A DNA stretch of 64,000 bases from Nephrocerus scutellatus (lineage: Eukaryota; Arthropoda; Insecta; Diptera; Pipunculidae). Location of the stretch: positions 7,735,001 through 7,799,000 of the forward strand of contig OX352764.1 of the NCBI GenBank assembly GCA_947095585.1, read 5' to 3'. Each line of letters starts with the position of its first letter. Position 1 is the first letter of the stretch. A program made the position numbers and the translations under genes. This document shows, piece by piece, positions 1 to 12,241 of this stretch. The notes under the pieces were generated by a model that saw nothing but the letters and a program-made list of their open reading frames with translations, did no database searches and had not been told where the DNA came from.

Positions 1-1500
1 TGTTTACGTTCGCCGCAATTTTCAATTATTTTAGTACCTACCTACACATACACTTAGTAATTATTTAAAGGATATTATTTCCATCCTTGCAAACAACAGA
101 ACAGCGCATGCAGTATACATGGAAATATCATTTGTGCCTCTCTGCACATGGCTGGTTGGTTTCGTGCTTAATTTGACGTGATTAATCGCATTCTACCACC
201 CCAATGATTGCTGCACGGACTTTCCGCATTTTCCGTCCATCTATCCATTCATCCATCCGTCCATCGCAGACCGAAGGATGTCATTGAACCAGCAGCGCAC
301 TGCTGTGATGTGCAAGTTGTTCGTTCGCTCACTCACTCTACTCTCTCGCTGAACTCAGTGGAGATGGTGACAATGTTAGTAGGCGCAGCATCAGTGCAAG
401 GGATTAGTGTATACACAAACCCCTTGCGGCATTGTGAAAGCATCGAAAAAACCACCCACCCGACCGCCACCAAGAAAAAAAATCATTCGCCAGCAATTCA
501 TATGATTATTTCATTAACAGAACAATGAAGGAGGCGAAGCGCGAATGCGAACGAGAAAAAATGAGGCAAGAGGCAGCAGAAACGCCACGACTTCCTTAAA
601 ACTGTGCCAAAAACAAAAATGTGGAGCGAAAATTATTAAGAAAAAGAAATAGAAATAGGACGTACTGGATTATCCTTATGAATGTCACCAGTGGCAGCGG
701 TACATCCGCTTAATCAGAAAATATCCCACAAGTTGGAATGAATACTGCGCACAAAATGAAGACATATCGAAGGGATATGCTTTATGCTTTCTACAAAAAT
801 TGCTGAAAAAATGTTCTCCTCATTCCACTGCCACAACAACACTGTTTAAAAGACTGCTGCTATTTGTTCTCAATGCATTAATGCGGCTGCTGTTACTGCT
901 GCTGCTGAGCACATATCCACCAGAGTTGCCGTTTTGGTCTTATTAAACCAAATGTGGTCCTTTTTACAAAATATTTTAAAATATTGTCAATTTTGTTCAT
1001 TTACCAGAAATGTGGTCCATTTTTACTAAATAAATAAATAATCCAAAATTGCAAGATTTTACATACACGAAGACGAAGAGTTAATAAAAATAATAATAAT
1101 AATAAAAAGACAAAATTTTTGTTAATCATATTACAACCAACCTCAAAACGAGATTATAGAATAGTTTTATGTAAATGCATTAATTTCATCGTTAAACAGT
1201 AAATTTAATTTTGCAAACACTAATTTAAGTCATTGAGTCAAAATCCACATTTTTTTAATAGAAATAAATATGAATGTTACTGTCAATATCATTCATTGAC
1301 TTTTTCACTTTTGAAGATTAAAAATTTAATGAAAATTCATAGTTCTGTTATTGTTTTGCAACACGAAATTGATTTGAAATATATTTCAAAGGCGGTTCAT
1401 TTTTGTTTTTTATTTCGTCTACAGAATTTTTGTTAACGGCAACCCTGATGGCCACAATCCAAGTGCAAGTAAGCAATTAAGCAGCATTGTGTTTGCCTAT
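1..1500. other. Non-coding, AT-rich stretch
   Basis: No conserved protein or RNA is recognisable. It holds short purine-rich and AT-rich runs and a CTG cluster near 885-908. The longest open frame (208-528, about 106 codons) is low in complexity and resembles no family I know, so I do not call it. Confidence 0.6.
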
Positions 1501-1528
1501 GTGTGGGTGTGTGTGTGTGTGTGTGTGC
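1501..1528. repeat. (GT)n microsatellite
   Basis: An almost pure GT run with one GG interruption near its start. A second short TG run lies at about 1738-1750. Confidence 0.9.
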
Positions 1529-2699
1529 GAAAATTAATAAAAAAAGAGAACCAAGGAAAAAAAGTCAACACCACCCACTCACCCCGCACAGTACAGCATC
1601 AGCATCACTCGGAGAAAATGGCCACTATCCCACAATCAAAATTCGAGAGTCGACCTCGACTGCTGTTCGCTTGCTCAAGATACAACGAGTACAACTATCG
1701 TACTGGCCGTGCTAACGAACTTTGATGACTTGATGTAGTGTGTGTGTGTGATTGATATTGTGCTCCCGAGACGGTAAACGTAAACGTCAAGTTCTTCAGC
1801 AGCCTGTGCCGTATGACAAACACACCACACCACCAATCCAGCCGACCGCCCCAATTTAAGAATAAAATATGAGCTTTGAAATTTTATTTTATTTAAAACA
1901 AAGTTGTTTTGTTTTTATATTTTCTGTTCGTTTGTTCGATGTGTGTTCTTGTGGCTGCTTTCTCGTCGTCGTTTTCTTTTTCAAAACACGTTTGCAATGG
2001 TCTGGCTAGGTCCTTCTGTGCTTCCTTCCCTTTTCCTCTATTAACCGCATCGGCAGCAGCAATTGGAAAGTAAACTCAGTGGATTTTATTTCCTTTTTTT
2101 ACGGAAAAAAATGGTATCTACGATCAGCTCAGTTCTGCACCCGGCGAAAGTGCTTCTCCCAATATAAAAACCACAAAAAAGTCCTTTTCTTTCGTTTGCT
2201 TTTTTTATTTCTTTGTTTTGTCATTTTGTTTATTTTATTCGTAATGTTCTTCTTTTTAAAAACGTGAAGTGAAAATCAAATAAAGATTCATATCGTCGGT
2301 TTCGGTTGTGTCGTTCGTAGCGCAGTTCAGTTGAGGGAGTGATAAGTTACGGTGCGCTTGAATCTATAGGAAAGACCGAAAAAATGGGTTCAGTAACCTT
2401 ATGACGGGGTTGCAATAACAGCTTGTCGTCGAATGCTTAATCACAGTTCGAAAAGTTAAACAGTTTTTCGTTTCCTTGCAATCCGTTGAAAAAAAATTAA
2501 TATTTAAACTGCGTCAAGTTAAATAAATAAATAATAAAGCGCTAATAATTTTTTTTTTGATATTTGTCTATTTTGTAAACGAACTTTGCCCTGTTTGTGT
2601 CAATAGCACCTGACCATCACATAAGTGACCAATGAATCTCTCTTAATTATTATACGTCTGACATCATCCAAAACCTTCTTATTTTTTTTACACTGTATT
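1529..2699. other. Non-coding, T-rich stretch
   Basis: T-rich and A-rich low-complexity sequence, for example 2165-2260. No gene, RNA or repeat relationship seen. Confidence 0.55.
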
Positions 2700-2876
2700 C
2701 ACATCCCACAAACACAGATGCGTTTGGGATGGGTTTACAGCATTAGTATGCGTAGAGTTGGGCTTGCTTTCTATAGAGAAGGTTTTGATTCACATTCCAA
2801 AAACACAGACGCGTTTGGGATTGGTTTACAGCATTAGTATGCGTAGAGTTGGGCTTTCTATAGAGAAGGCTTTGAG
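2700..2876. repeat. Local tandem duplication, period 91 bp
   Basis: Two adjacent copies start at 2700 and 2791. Both carry the words ACACAGA, GCGTTTGGGAT, GGTTTACAGCATTAGTATGC and TCTATAGAGAAGG. The second copy lacks 4 bases (GCTT) in the middle and has a few substitutions, so the duplication is fairly recent. No coding meaning is apparent. Confidence 0.9.
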
Positions 2877-2904
2877 TTGTAGTAACTTCTGTCGATTCGG
2901 ACCT

Positions 2905-3310
2905 TAGGGCCGGTTTTCAGTGCTGAATTTACTCTGAGTTAAATCAGAGTTAGCTAACTCTTTCGTTTGATGGAAAAAATTACCACGAGTGCGAAAATAT
3001 TGTCACAAAATTGCACTGGGTGTAGTTTCGGAAAAATTTTCTACTTGAGGTTTTTTGGTCGAGCATACCCCTCTATCTACACACACCACCAAAACACTGT
3101 CATTGTGCTGCCATTTTGACTTTTGTTATGTGAGAGCAACCAAAAAAAAAAATACAAAAAGAGCCAGCACACTTGTTTTGTTCGTTTGACGCCCAAAACG
3201 AGTGCACTCGGTAAAAAAACGGAAAAAATCAAACGAAAGCAACATAACTCATGATGCAATTTTTCAGTGCAGGAATAATTTTGACAATATAGGGTTTGCC
3301 ATGGAATGTT
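2905..3310. other. Possible Harbinger-like MITE relic
   Basis: GGGCCGGTTTTCAGTG at 2908 follows a TTA trinucleotide, the target-site type of PIF/Harbinger elements. The same start occurs at 6431. Internal inverted words (TTTCGTTTGAT at about 2962 and its complement near 3225) suggest a fold-back. A matching far end is not clear, so the limits are guesses. Confidence 0.3.
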
Positions 3311-3319
3311 TTTCACCGC

Positions 3320-3875
3320 CTAGAAGACCTGGACTATGCCGATGATATATGTCTCCTATCACAATCGGAAACTGACATGGAGCGAAAATTAAACTCACTA
3401 GAATTCCACAAAAAATAACGTGTCAAAAACAAAACTACTTCGCGTTAACGCTAGTGGAACATGTGATCTCTCGATTGACGGACACCAGATAGAGGAAGTC
3501 GATAAGTTTTGTTACTTGGGCAGCTCAATGTCAAAAAATGGTGGTGCTGACTCGGATGTGTGCTCTCGTGTAAACAAGGCGCTACACTCCTATAGTATGC
3601 TAAATAATATCTTGAACTGCTCGCGAATCTCCCGGAATCTGAAGGTAACAATCTTCAGATCTAACGTTCTCTCAGTACTCTTGTATGAAGCCGCCGAGTT
3701 GGCCGTCCTAGCAAGACATGGAAGAGGACAATAGAAGAGGAAGGGAGATCACAGGGGACAGAGTGGCGTCTTTTGAAACCTCAGGCGATAAATCGAATTC
3801 GTTGGCGGGCGTTTTTAGAAGCCCTATGCTCCCGCGCGGAGAAAAGATTAGAAAGAAGAATAAAGTGGTGCCTTT
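3320..3875 (+). pseudogene. Non-LTR retrotransposon relic: RT catalytic motif, RT tail and 3' end
   Basis: The reading starts LDYADDICLLSQ, the YxDD catalytic motif of a reverse transcriptase. It continues after a frameshift near 3415 with KTKLLRV, then FCYLGSSMSKNGGAD and IFRSNVLSVLLYEA, the conserved region after the palm that in related elements ends VLLYGxETW. About 3715-3875 another frame gives TWKRTIEEE and a tryptophan-rich end like the C-terminus of RTE-type elements. The 5' half (endonuclease and first RT motifs) is missing, several frame changes are needed, and part of the thumb region is deleted near 3700. Related relics lie at 23.2, 29.7-30.6 and 35.9 kb. RTE-like assignment is by motif style only. 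Confidence 0.8.
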
Positions 3876-4004
3876 GATTGTTATAGGTCCTAGATTGACA
3901 ATCTTCTTTTTGTGAAAGGCACTAGAAGGGTTTAGCAAGCGTTGATGGATAGTCCTTTTCTGCTGCACCATGTAGTAAAGCACATTTCATAACACTACAA
4001 ATGG

Positions 4005-4440
4005 TCGAATCTATTTACATCGACTAGAAGGTTGTCGATGACTAGTGACTAGTGACACGTGAAGGGGTGAAAGGACTCGTCCTTGGGCACAACCCTTAAC
4101 TGCGGCCACAGACGCAGACACATCTCCTGAGGTGGAAGTAAAATCTCCACTTTTCAGCATGGCGCTTCTTCATTGGTTGTGGTCGAGTCTCGTTATCTCT
4201 GCTACTAATTGCTATTGATATTGAATCGTAGCCAGTGTTTTCAAACGCGGCCCCAATGTCAAGGAATGCATACAGAGCCATTTCCTTGGAACGAAAATTT
4301 CCTTCTATCTTCTTAAGAAGATAGTGATTTCTTCTTAACAAGATAGTGATGGGCACCTTCTGTGCTTTGGCCTTTCCTGTACGCAAACTGACTTGACTAA
4401 ATAAAGGAATCATACCCGGCAGGATGAGAACGATATCGAT
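4005..4440 (-). pseudogene. Non-LTR retrotransposon RT relic (RNase H class, R1/LOA-like)
   Basis: On the minus strand the frame carries RTGK, then KKIEGNFRSKEMALYAFLDIGAAFEN, which matches the first catalytic RT block (FLDIxxAF) of R1/LOA-type elements. A second frame about 200 bases on reads VKGCAQGRVLSPL, the GxPQGxVLSPL block, with Pro changed to Ala. It then reads near DNLLVDVN. The YADD block is missing. A short fragment broken by frameshifts; it probably belongs with the RNase H-type relics at 9.1, 34.4 and 60 kb. Confidence 0.7.
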
Positions 4441-6427
4441 CGTTCGATCGATCGAGCCGTTGCCGTTCATTTTGGCACCACAATAGTAAATCTCAAATGC
4501 GCAATAAGTGTAACAATATACTGCTGTTTTTCATTAAGCCTGCAGATTACAATCAACTCAACTGCACTTGCTCTTCTTTACTTACAATTACATTCAACGG
4601 CACTTGCTCTTATATTTTCCTTTTTCCCAAATATTGCGTTTCTTTTATGCAAAGAAGGTGTACTAATAATTAGTGTACTGGATGACATTCAAGACTGGAA
4701 AGCAGAACAACAGAAAAAAGTACCATAAAGTTCCTTGTGTTTTAGTTTTTGTTAAGTTTTTTATAAGTTCTTTTCCGATTCAAAAAGACAACGAAATGTG
4801 TATTCGGGGTGGGATCTGATAATGACCCAATATTTTTTCTCATAAATTCGTTTGGCTTATAAAGGTTATTTTGTTGGAGAAGCAATGTATCGGTATAGTA
4901 AACAAAATCATTGCCAATAAACGACGGTAAGCAATAATTGACACCTGTTTGTCTACTCGCTAGTCGGTACTCACTGACTGTTGTGTGCATCACGGTGGCA
5001 ACAATGTTGAATTCAAAGTATCTTTCCGATTAGGATAGTCGCCGCCGCCTGCCGGCTATTTCGATGACTCAAGACTCAGTCAACGTCAAAAGCACGCACT
5101 GCTCCGAGCATAAACTTCCTTTGCAATACCTTAACCACTCAATGTTTGGTTAAAAGTTCATATTTCTCTACAAAGTGGCAAAACTGAGCATGGTAATGCC
5201 GCCTTTGCGTTTAAAAGGTAAAGTGGCGCATCCGATAGGCTGAACACAAAAAAAAATACATATATAGGTAGGTAGGCAAGTAGGTATGTATTCTCAAATG
5301 ACAGATACCATCACGACTTATGGTTTGTCGTTTTTCCTGAAGCAAACGTCAGCGTCAGAAGTTGCCACAGACTCAGCAGCACGCACGCACCAATAAGAGT
5401 GCGCTGCACATTGCATTTGTGGCAATCGCGGTGTCATCGATGCAGTCAAAAGGAACGAACACCTCCTGGTGTTTGATGATGGGTTTCCATTCCGTTCTGG
5501 ATGACTCGGGGTGGCTACCGCGTTCCAGCTGCAGTGGCTGCAGCAGTAACATTGCACAAAAAGTAATGGTATTGAGGAGTAGAGGAAATCCATCCAAGCC
5601 GCGAGGCCTGCAGCCAATGCCTTAGACGTTCATATCGACAGTGCCATCAGTATAATAACCGTGACACCATCGCCGCGTGTAAATAGCAGAATGATAATTG
5701 CGGTAAATCTACCACAGATAGTGGTAGTGGAAGCGATAGATAACTAGAGGCGGTGGCGGCGGCGCTTCTGATTAAAGTTTCATTTCTTTTCCGTACTGTG
5801 GCTAGGCTGGAAATTTGCCTTCGTCGCCGTCGTCGTCGCAACCCGATCATTATACATGACACAGCGCGATATATACATACATGTATACAGACCGGCATAT
5901 TAGCGAGAATCTCCGTCGGTTACCGGGAGCTCTTTTGTGCCGCCTATTTCTAGTCGACAATACCATCAGTAAAATCTTTCAGTCAGTCGCATATAGGCAT
6001 TCATCCCGGAGGGGGGCATAATCAAAGGCGACATTACGGCCACATTTAAACTTCATCAGCATAAACTATGGTGTATAGGTCTATCAGGACAGTCATAATA
6101 AATGGCGTCATAAGTAACTTTGATTTGGCTCTCAATCCACTCAATAGCGTCGTGCAGCTTGAAGAGTACCGCCCATGGCTGACTGTTTCGGGATGAAGAA
6201 AAATGTTTTGATCGCTTCATACCCAGCAATCGTACGCACACAAAAAGAGTTTAAAATGAGTGTTTGCCGGTTATTCAACGAAGACTTATTTAGTAAATGC
6301 TGTGATGGATTGCTTGGCTTGCCGATTAGTTCCAATATTTTTACCTTCTTTGAAATTATAATTATAGTTGTTAATTCAACAGAAACACGAATTATCGATT
6401 TTAATCATAAAATCAGGATAGAGACAA
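4441..6427. other. Non-coding stretch with simple repeats
   Basis: Contains a palindromic GATCGATCGATC-like run at about 4432-4452, AGGT repeats at 5263-5288, and GGC/CGT triplet runs at 5750-5765 and 5820-5840. Overlapping open frames at 5318-5625 lie on both strands and show no family similarity, so they are not called. Confidence 0.5.
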
Positions 6428-7250
6428 TAAGGGCCGGTTTTTCAGTTCTGAGTTAACTCTGAATTAAAGCAGATTCAAAAAATAATTCTAGAGTTAACTC
6501 ATGAAGCAGTTTTAATTTTGACAGCATAAGTGGTGATTTAAGTTGGTAACACTGCCACTGTATCATGATTTATCGTTTCAATGTCAAAAACTATCGAAAT
6601 TTATCGATTTTGCACTGACATCTCAGTTTTTAACTGAAACAATAACATGAGTAAAAGAAGTACACATTTTTGTCTGGAAGGAATAACATTTTTAATAGAA
6701 AATGTCGAGAAAAAAAAAACAAATATGCACTGATAGAACAAACTAAACTTGGAGGATAAAGACAAAGCATGGACTGAAATACCCGAAGCAAAAAAAAATA
6801 AACAGCAAGTTCGGAAACAACAGAACCGGCGATAATTCTCGAACATAATTCACGAAATTGAAAAAAGTGGTAAAAGTGATTTTTTCTGAGAAAAAGCGCA
6901 GCAAATTCTGCACAGGAAGAGGTCCGAAGACAGCATCAACTGTTACCGCAATCGAAAGTGCTATTTTAATGATTTGCCAATACTTGCTTATGAAACGGAG
7001 GCGTCGTCAAATTGGAGCCACACTACACCCCGAAGATGTTGAAAAAGCAACTACACGCGGCTATTAAAACCTAAACCCAAATTTATTTAGGGAAAATTTA
7101 TTCATTTTATCACAATAATAACTGACACAAATCGAAATGAGATTAACCTTCACTTGTTATCTGTCAAAAACATCTGTTCATTTAATGCAAAGTTAACTCA
7201 CCTAATTTGGTGGATTTGGTTAATTCAGGATTAAAATTGACTGAAAAACA
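6428..7250. mobile_element. Candidate Harbinger-like terminal-inverted-repeat element
   Basis: TAA (6428-6430) precedes GGGCCGGTTTTTCAGTTCTG. Reading inward from the far end at 7250, the complement gives GTTTTTCAGT and later CTGAATTAAC and GAGTTAAC, so imperfect inverted termini of about 30-40 bp are present. The outermost GGGCC is lost at the right end. An open frame at 6858-7067 is basic and contains TGRGP followed by TAIESAILM, faintly like the Myb-type accessory protein of Harbinger elements; no transposase is visible. PIF/Harbinger transposons normally use a 3-bp TWA target. Assignment is inference. Confidence 0.4.
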
Positions 7251-7299
7251 TGTTTATAATGAAATCATCGTATTTGGCTCGGGGTCAGGTTCTGGCCTC

Positions 7300-8025
7300 C
7301 CGCAAAAATTCTCGGATCCATATATAAGTACTGGTATGTTTTTCTCTTATTTATGTGCAGCCCCAGAAAGCTTCCTGTACAGCTCTTGGGTTTCTTATAG
7401 AGGATTGTTCCTCGCCGTTACTTCAGAGTCTCGGATCACTTTCTCCAACGCCAGGTTGAAAAGGACGCTGACCAGTCTATCCCCTTGTCGGACCCCATTA
7501 TAGATGTTGAATGGGCTTGATAGTGATCCGTATATTTTTACTTGGCTTATAACATTGGTCATGGTAAACCTACATAGTCATGTCAGTTTATTTGGGTTGC
7601 CAAATTCGCTCATGGCTTTATAAAGTTCTACTCTGGCTATGCTATCATAGGCGGCTTTAAAGTCTATAAAAAGATGTTGTAGTGAGTTTTGAACCTCTAC
7701 ACATTTTTTCATCACCTGCCTAAGGGTGTAAATCTGATCAGTTGTTGATTTGCCTGGGATGAAGTAATGTTATGTTATGATGTTATGGACTAATGTTAGC
7801 GTATGGAGCTATCCTGTCTTGAAGGGTAGATGAGAAAATCTTATACACGGTAATTAGCAACGTTATACCACGATAATTGATGCAGGTTGTGATATCTCCT
7901 TTCCTATGTATGGGAAATCGCTTCTTCCTCCCATACGTGCACTATTAGTTCATGAATTGGTTGGTGTATTGGGGGACCTCCTGTTTTAATCAGTTTCGAT
8001 GGGATACCTTCTACATTGACTGACG
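7300..8025 (-). pseudogene. Non-LTR retrotransposon RT relic (copy 1 of the family also at 26.8 kb)
   Basis: Minus-strand reading in several frames: GIPSKLIKTGG, YKIFSSTLQDRIAPYA, GKSTTDQI, HLFIDFKAAYDSIARVELYKAMSEFG, and a GxRQGDxLxxxLFN block. These are the consecutive RT blocks up to the palm, including the first catalytic Asp (FIDFKAAYDS). The segment that should hold YADD is deleted, so GTACAGGAAGCTTTC runs straight into later sequence near 7360. Nucleotide identity with 26.84-27.48 kb is high by eye. Multiple stops show that it is dead. Confidence 0.8.
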
Positions 8026-9105
8026 TTTTGACATTGACAAATCATAAAAAGAGTTTAAGGGTGCGTTTGTATTAAAATACAAAATTGTTATGTCCCTATT
8101 GAAAACTCCTTCAAAAGCCTTTGTTTTAACCCCAAACCAAAGCCACGGTTAGGCTGATAAAGTCCTATGGTCTTCGTGGTTTTCTGTTCTTTTTGCAAAT
8201 GTAATTGCATTCGTCGTTCTTGTCTTGTGATGTGTGATGTGGAATGATAACTAAAGGACACCATTTAAAACATTGTTTCAATCTAACTAACACCGGCTGA
8301 TAGAAATAGAAAAATCTCTCAGAAATTTGGTTTTTTTTTATGTTCTCATCGCCATCTTACTTAAGGCGGCTTCGCGTAATTCTGTTGCATCATTAAAAAC
8401 GGTAAATTTAAGTTAGAACATCCAACATAAGGAAGTAAAGGTTTACAATCTTTTATGGCCAACAGCGAACGTCGAATACGTAGATAAAGTTAAAAAAAAA
8501 ACACCTCAGCTAGTAGTAATGAAGCCGTAAAATCTACGTAAAACATCATGAGTGGTGGTAGAACTCTTGTTACACTTGGCAAATATATCTTACCATGACC
8601 GCTTAGTGATGATGCATCAGGATGTAATGTATGTTAAGTATTAACTGTTAGTGTTAGTGTTAGTATGATCTAAATACAGTTGTCAAAACGGGAAAAACCT
8701 GCGTTCGTATCGAGAAAAGAAATCATTTAAGCCATAAAGCCTTCGTTCTTCTTGTGATCCTCTGTAGGATGTTTTTATTGAGAGTCTAATGCATGTGAGC
8801 AATAAAATCTTTGTTACACACAAGATGATGGCTACGATGGCTTATAGCTTAAAGTGTCTTAGTTGCAGTCAGTGGAAATATTCGTAGTTTGAGGAGTTAA
8901 CTTAAGCTTCTTAATCAAACTAAAGCCTGGACTTAACTGATATGTGAATAATGTTATAAAAGTTGATTGCATAACGTTCCCGTTCAGTTCAATTTAAAAA
9001 TAACACATTTTCACGCCCTGTTGAGTGTCTTCGATATGCGAAAAATATGCGAAATCTTAAAAAATCTTAGAATAGTAGAAAACATTGTCGCCTACGCTTT
9101 TCTTG
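8026..9105. other. Non-coding, nothing recognised
   Basis: AT-rich, without a usable open frame or detectable repeat partner in this window. It ends in an AGGT-type run at 9107-9124. Confidence 0.5.
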
Positions 9106-10425
9106 GTAAAGGTAGGTAGGTAGAGTGGTGGTCCGCGCTGTCCTAGCGAGTGAATGCATCAAATAGCGCTTGAGTGCTCCGTTTTGTAACCACAGTACCA
9201 CAGTCCTCAGGATATCTAATGGAAAGAGAGATAATTTGATTGATAATATTCAACCTGTGGCATTCAGATTCAGGTCGGAAAAGAAGGGATTACTCAAAGT
9301 CGAAAGACCGCCAGGGCCGCAAAGATAAAGATTTTCTCATTCACATCCAAGCAACTCCTGCAAAAGGTTCTATGAGGAATTCCCAGTTTGGTTGCGTGGC
9401 TGCCTACTGGCCAATGACCCGTGATTACACTAACCGCTCTTGAAACATCCCTCCGTGATCTGGAGATCAGCTCACTGGATTTGCCTTTGTTATAAGAATG
9501 CTACATCGCCCTCGACGTGGTACAATTGGTCAAGGTATTCCGTCTTAGCTGTGCTTTGGTGGTAAGGAAACTGAGAACACGATCTCTAACGGAACTCAAA
9601 GGATAGCAAATTCTGTCAGTGTTGTCCATGTCCAGTGTGACGCCCTTCGTCTGATTTTTCATTGCCATCAATAGCGCTGTGCCCCGGCACCCAAACTAGG
9701 GTTACTTTGGCTTATCAAACCCCGTTCGGCTTTACACTGTCTGACAAGTTTAGAAGTGTTGCTTGTGTTGCAGTAATGGCTTTGATTACAGATTGGCTGT
9801 GTACGCATATACCAACCCTGCCAGTAATCGCGATACATTGAGATAGGGCTTGCATGTCTTCCTTGTTGCTAAGAAAAAATGGTAGCAGACATGGGTAGCT
9901 TGTAGGACGTTGAAAGATTAAGATTTTCAGAGAAAACTCCAGAGCCGACTCCATTTCTCATCATGCGTACATCGATGAATAGAGTTACGTCAAAAACCCC
10001 CAAAACTTTCCCGTCCTTCCAACTTTATCGAGTAGGAAACTCCACTCCACAGCGGCTGTAGTTCTTATTTCTTACCAATGGTTTCGTTGCTAGCATATAG
10101 ATCAATGCACGCTTTCTTCGCCCTACATTCTACATTCGATCTTCAACTGAGTCTAGGATTAAGCCGAGATATTTCGCTTCAGATGTAAGCATGAGTATCT
10201 GACCGTTGAGTTTGGAAAGGACTTAATTCGGTATTTCTAACTTAACAGTGAAAAGTACCATTTCACATTTGCCGGAGCTAACAACCAGACGACAGCTGGT
10301 CGCCCATGAGCTAATCCTGCTTTGAGCCCTCTCCATGTCTTCACTAATCACGGAAAGGTACTGTCCTGATATCACCACACGACAGATTCCGTCCTGTCCA
10401 ACTCAAGTTTCCTAAGGCCCTTGAC
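9106..10425 (-). pseudogene. RNase H-bearing non-LTR retrotransposon relic (R1/LOA-like)
   Basis: Read on the minus strand from about 10425: a post-palm RT region (DMERAQSRISSWATS, KCEMVLFT, KLNGQILML, EAKYLGLILDS), then an RNase H domain (ESGSGVFSENLN-like, HSQSVIKAITATQAT, QCKAERGLISQSN, and in another frame LVWVPGHSAIDGNEKSD with the WVPGH motif). It ends with a Cys/His tail (GHWPVGSHATKLGIPH, FCRSCLDVNE) and the final PFFSDLN segment near 9210. The order RT, RNase H, zinc-finger-like tail is that of the I/R1/LOA group. At least five frame changes and stops. Endonuclease and early RT are absent, consistent with 5' truncation. The region was probably inserted once and has since decayed. Confidence 0.8.
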
Positions 10426-10625
10426 TAATTAATGTGTTTTTTGTAATTAAATGTTTTCATTTTTTAGTTAGTAAAAAATATTTTTGTTGATATTTTTATT
10501 ACGAGTATATTAGTCGTTATTTTAAATTTAAATTTAAAAAAAATTTAAAAGGATGTAGGTAGTAGTTGGAACGTTAAAGTCAATGAAGAGCTTTATAGGT
10601 TCATTATTAATGACTTTTCTGCTCA

Positions 10626-10823
10626 ACGCGCCACAGGTTATTGCAGGAAACATTAGATGAGCGCATAATTTTACGCAATGACCCTGTCAATTGGCCACCA
10701 CGATCATGTGATCTTACCCTGGATTATTTTCTATGGGGATATGTGAAGTTGGTGGTCTACTCTGATAAACCAGAAACATTGCAACACTTGGAAGCCAACA
10801 TTCGCAGAGTTATCTTTCTCTAA
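10626..10823 (+). pseudogene. Mariner-type transposase C-terminal fragment
   Basis: Open frame with LQETLDERIILRNDPVNWPP, RSCDLTLDYFLWGYVK and YSDKPETLQHLEANIRRVI. This is the last catalytic block of an IS630/Tc1/mariner transposase, where the final acidic residue is the Asp of LDYFLWG. Only the C-terminal third is present and no terminal inverted repeat was found. The DNA from GGTTATTGCAGGAAACATTA onward is nearly identical to the fragment at 13.3 kb, so both derive from one family. Confidence 0.8.
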
Positions 10824-11838
10824 TCTTGCTATATTTCTATAATCCTCCTATAATGTTCCTTTAATTTTCATAGGCATTGTCCAAAAATCCTTCTTAAATC
10901 ACCCTATAATCCTCACATAATATAATCGTTCTATATTAATGCTAATAATATGGAACGATTATACGATAAAGAAGTACACCGAGTACATAAAAGTTTTAAT
11001 AAAAATATTCGCTTGTTGAACCTGAAATATACCACATAACCGATGTATCCTCGATGTCCTTGTTCCAAAAACCTCGTCACTGCTTCAAAATTGCTCTTTT
11101 ACTTGTACATAAATTACGTATACGACCTCGAAAATTCCATCCATTCCATCGCGCTTCTCTTGGTAGGTAGAGTGCTGCATTCAAGCCATCAAGTCAAACC
11201 GCAACTGCAAACTTGGAAATTTGCAATGCAATTTTGCTCAACATCAGAAGCGTATGTTCATATATGTGGCAACTTCAAAGAGTATGCCGAGTATACAAAA
11301 TGGGGGGCTAATTAAAGTTCAAGCCTCACACTTGTCGGGCTGTAGTTGAATTGTATGGAGAACAACGCAACAATAAACATAATGCCGCAGTTTTTGGGGG
11401 CATATGCATGTACGACGCTGCAAAACATAAAATTGAAATTGAGCACAACTTTAGCGACTGCTGCCACCAGTGAGCGAGCACCGCCAACGCGCGTATCCAT
11501 GCCGCCGGTCGCTGCAATTAGCACGACTTCAATCAGTTAAGACATTCAACAAATTTTCGCTGACGGCTGATTGCCTGCCTGCCTCCAATTCCTTCCCACC
11601 GCGTCGATCCACTGTTATTGTTTTTTCGTTGTTGTTGGTTGTTGCTGTGTTCGAGTGCAGTGTTCGTGTTTAACGTCATTGTTGCTTGCTCAACTGATTG
11701 ACAGACGGGCGGCCGGCTAGCAGAAAGTCTAACTAACTTGCTCTGCGTGACATGACGTGACTTGCGGCATGTAAAGTTGACGCTTTTTCGTTTGGGCGGT
11801 CTTGCCGTCGCGTCGGTTCTTCGTGCGTTCATTTTTTT
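10824..11838. other. Non-coding stretch
   Basis: AT-rich left part. The right part (11450-11838) is richer in GC and CAG-like words, with initiator-like ATCAGTTA at about 11533. Opposing open frames at 11312-11540 are shadows of each other and look non-coding. Confidence 0.45.
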
Positions 11839-12241
11839 ATGTGTACAACGAGCGCGACGACGATATTAGTTTTATGTCATTGCTTCTGGGTTATTGGATG
11901 GACGGATGGAGATGGACGCGACTCCAATGCTCATCACGCTTCCATTGTGTTGATGCCGAACTCCAATGTAATGTTATATAAAAAAGCTTTGGAATTCGTC
12001 GCCAAACTAAAATCCAAAATTTACCGAAACAATGAATGTGTGACGAATGCCACATGTGCGCCAAAGAGCGATCGTTGTGTGTCATGCAAAGGTGGACTGC
12101 AGAGGCGCAACTACAACGAACACGACGGCGACGACAGCAAATTTATTAGGCAGGCGATCACGATGGAGACTGCCTTGTGGGCTTTTTTTATGGTATACTT
12201 CAAAATGATATTGTTGGACGCGGTCATAAAAGTTATGTCAA
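11839..12241 (+). CDS. Weak candidate coding exon, possible secreted protein
   Basis: I do not recognise this reading. An ATG at 11839 opens a frame of 148 codons. Its first 22 residues have a hydrophobic stretch (TTILVLCHCFWVIGW) that could act as a signal peptide. A cluster CVTNATCAPKSDRCVSC follows around residues 67-83. AA|GTAAGT at 12240-12247 would be a good splice donor inside the frame. Against it: weak start context, long basic and low-complexity parts, no conserved domain, and no acceptor-bounded partner exon found. It could be chance. Confidence 0.15.

Noticed and set aside
4096..4470. A single 124-codon minus-strand gene
   Set aside because: Its middle is clearly the first catalytic RT block of a non-LTR element and the ends are out of frame with the rest, so it is listed as a relic.
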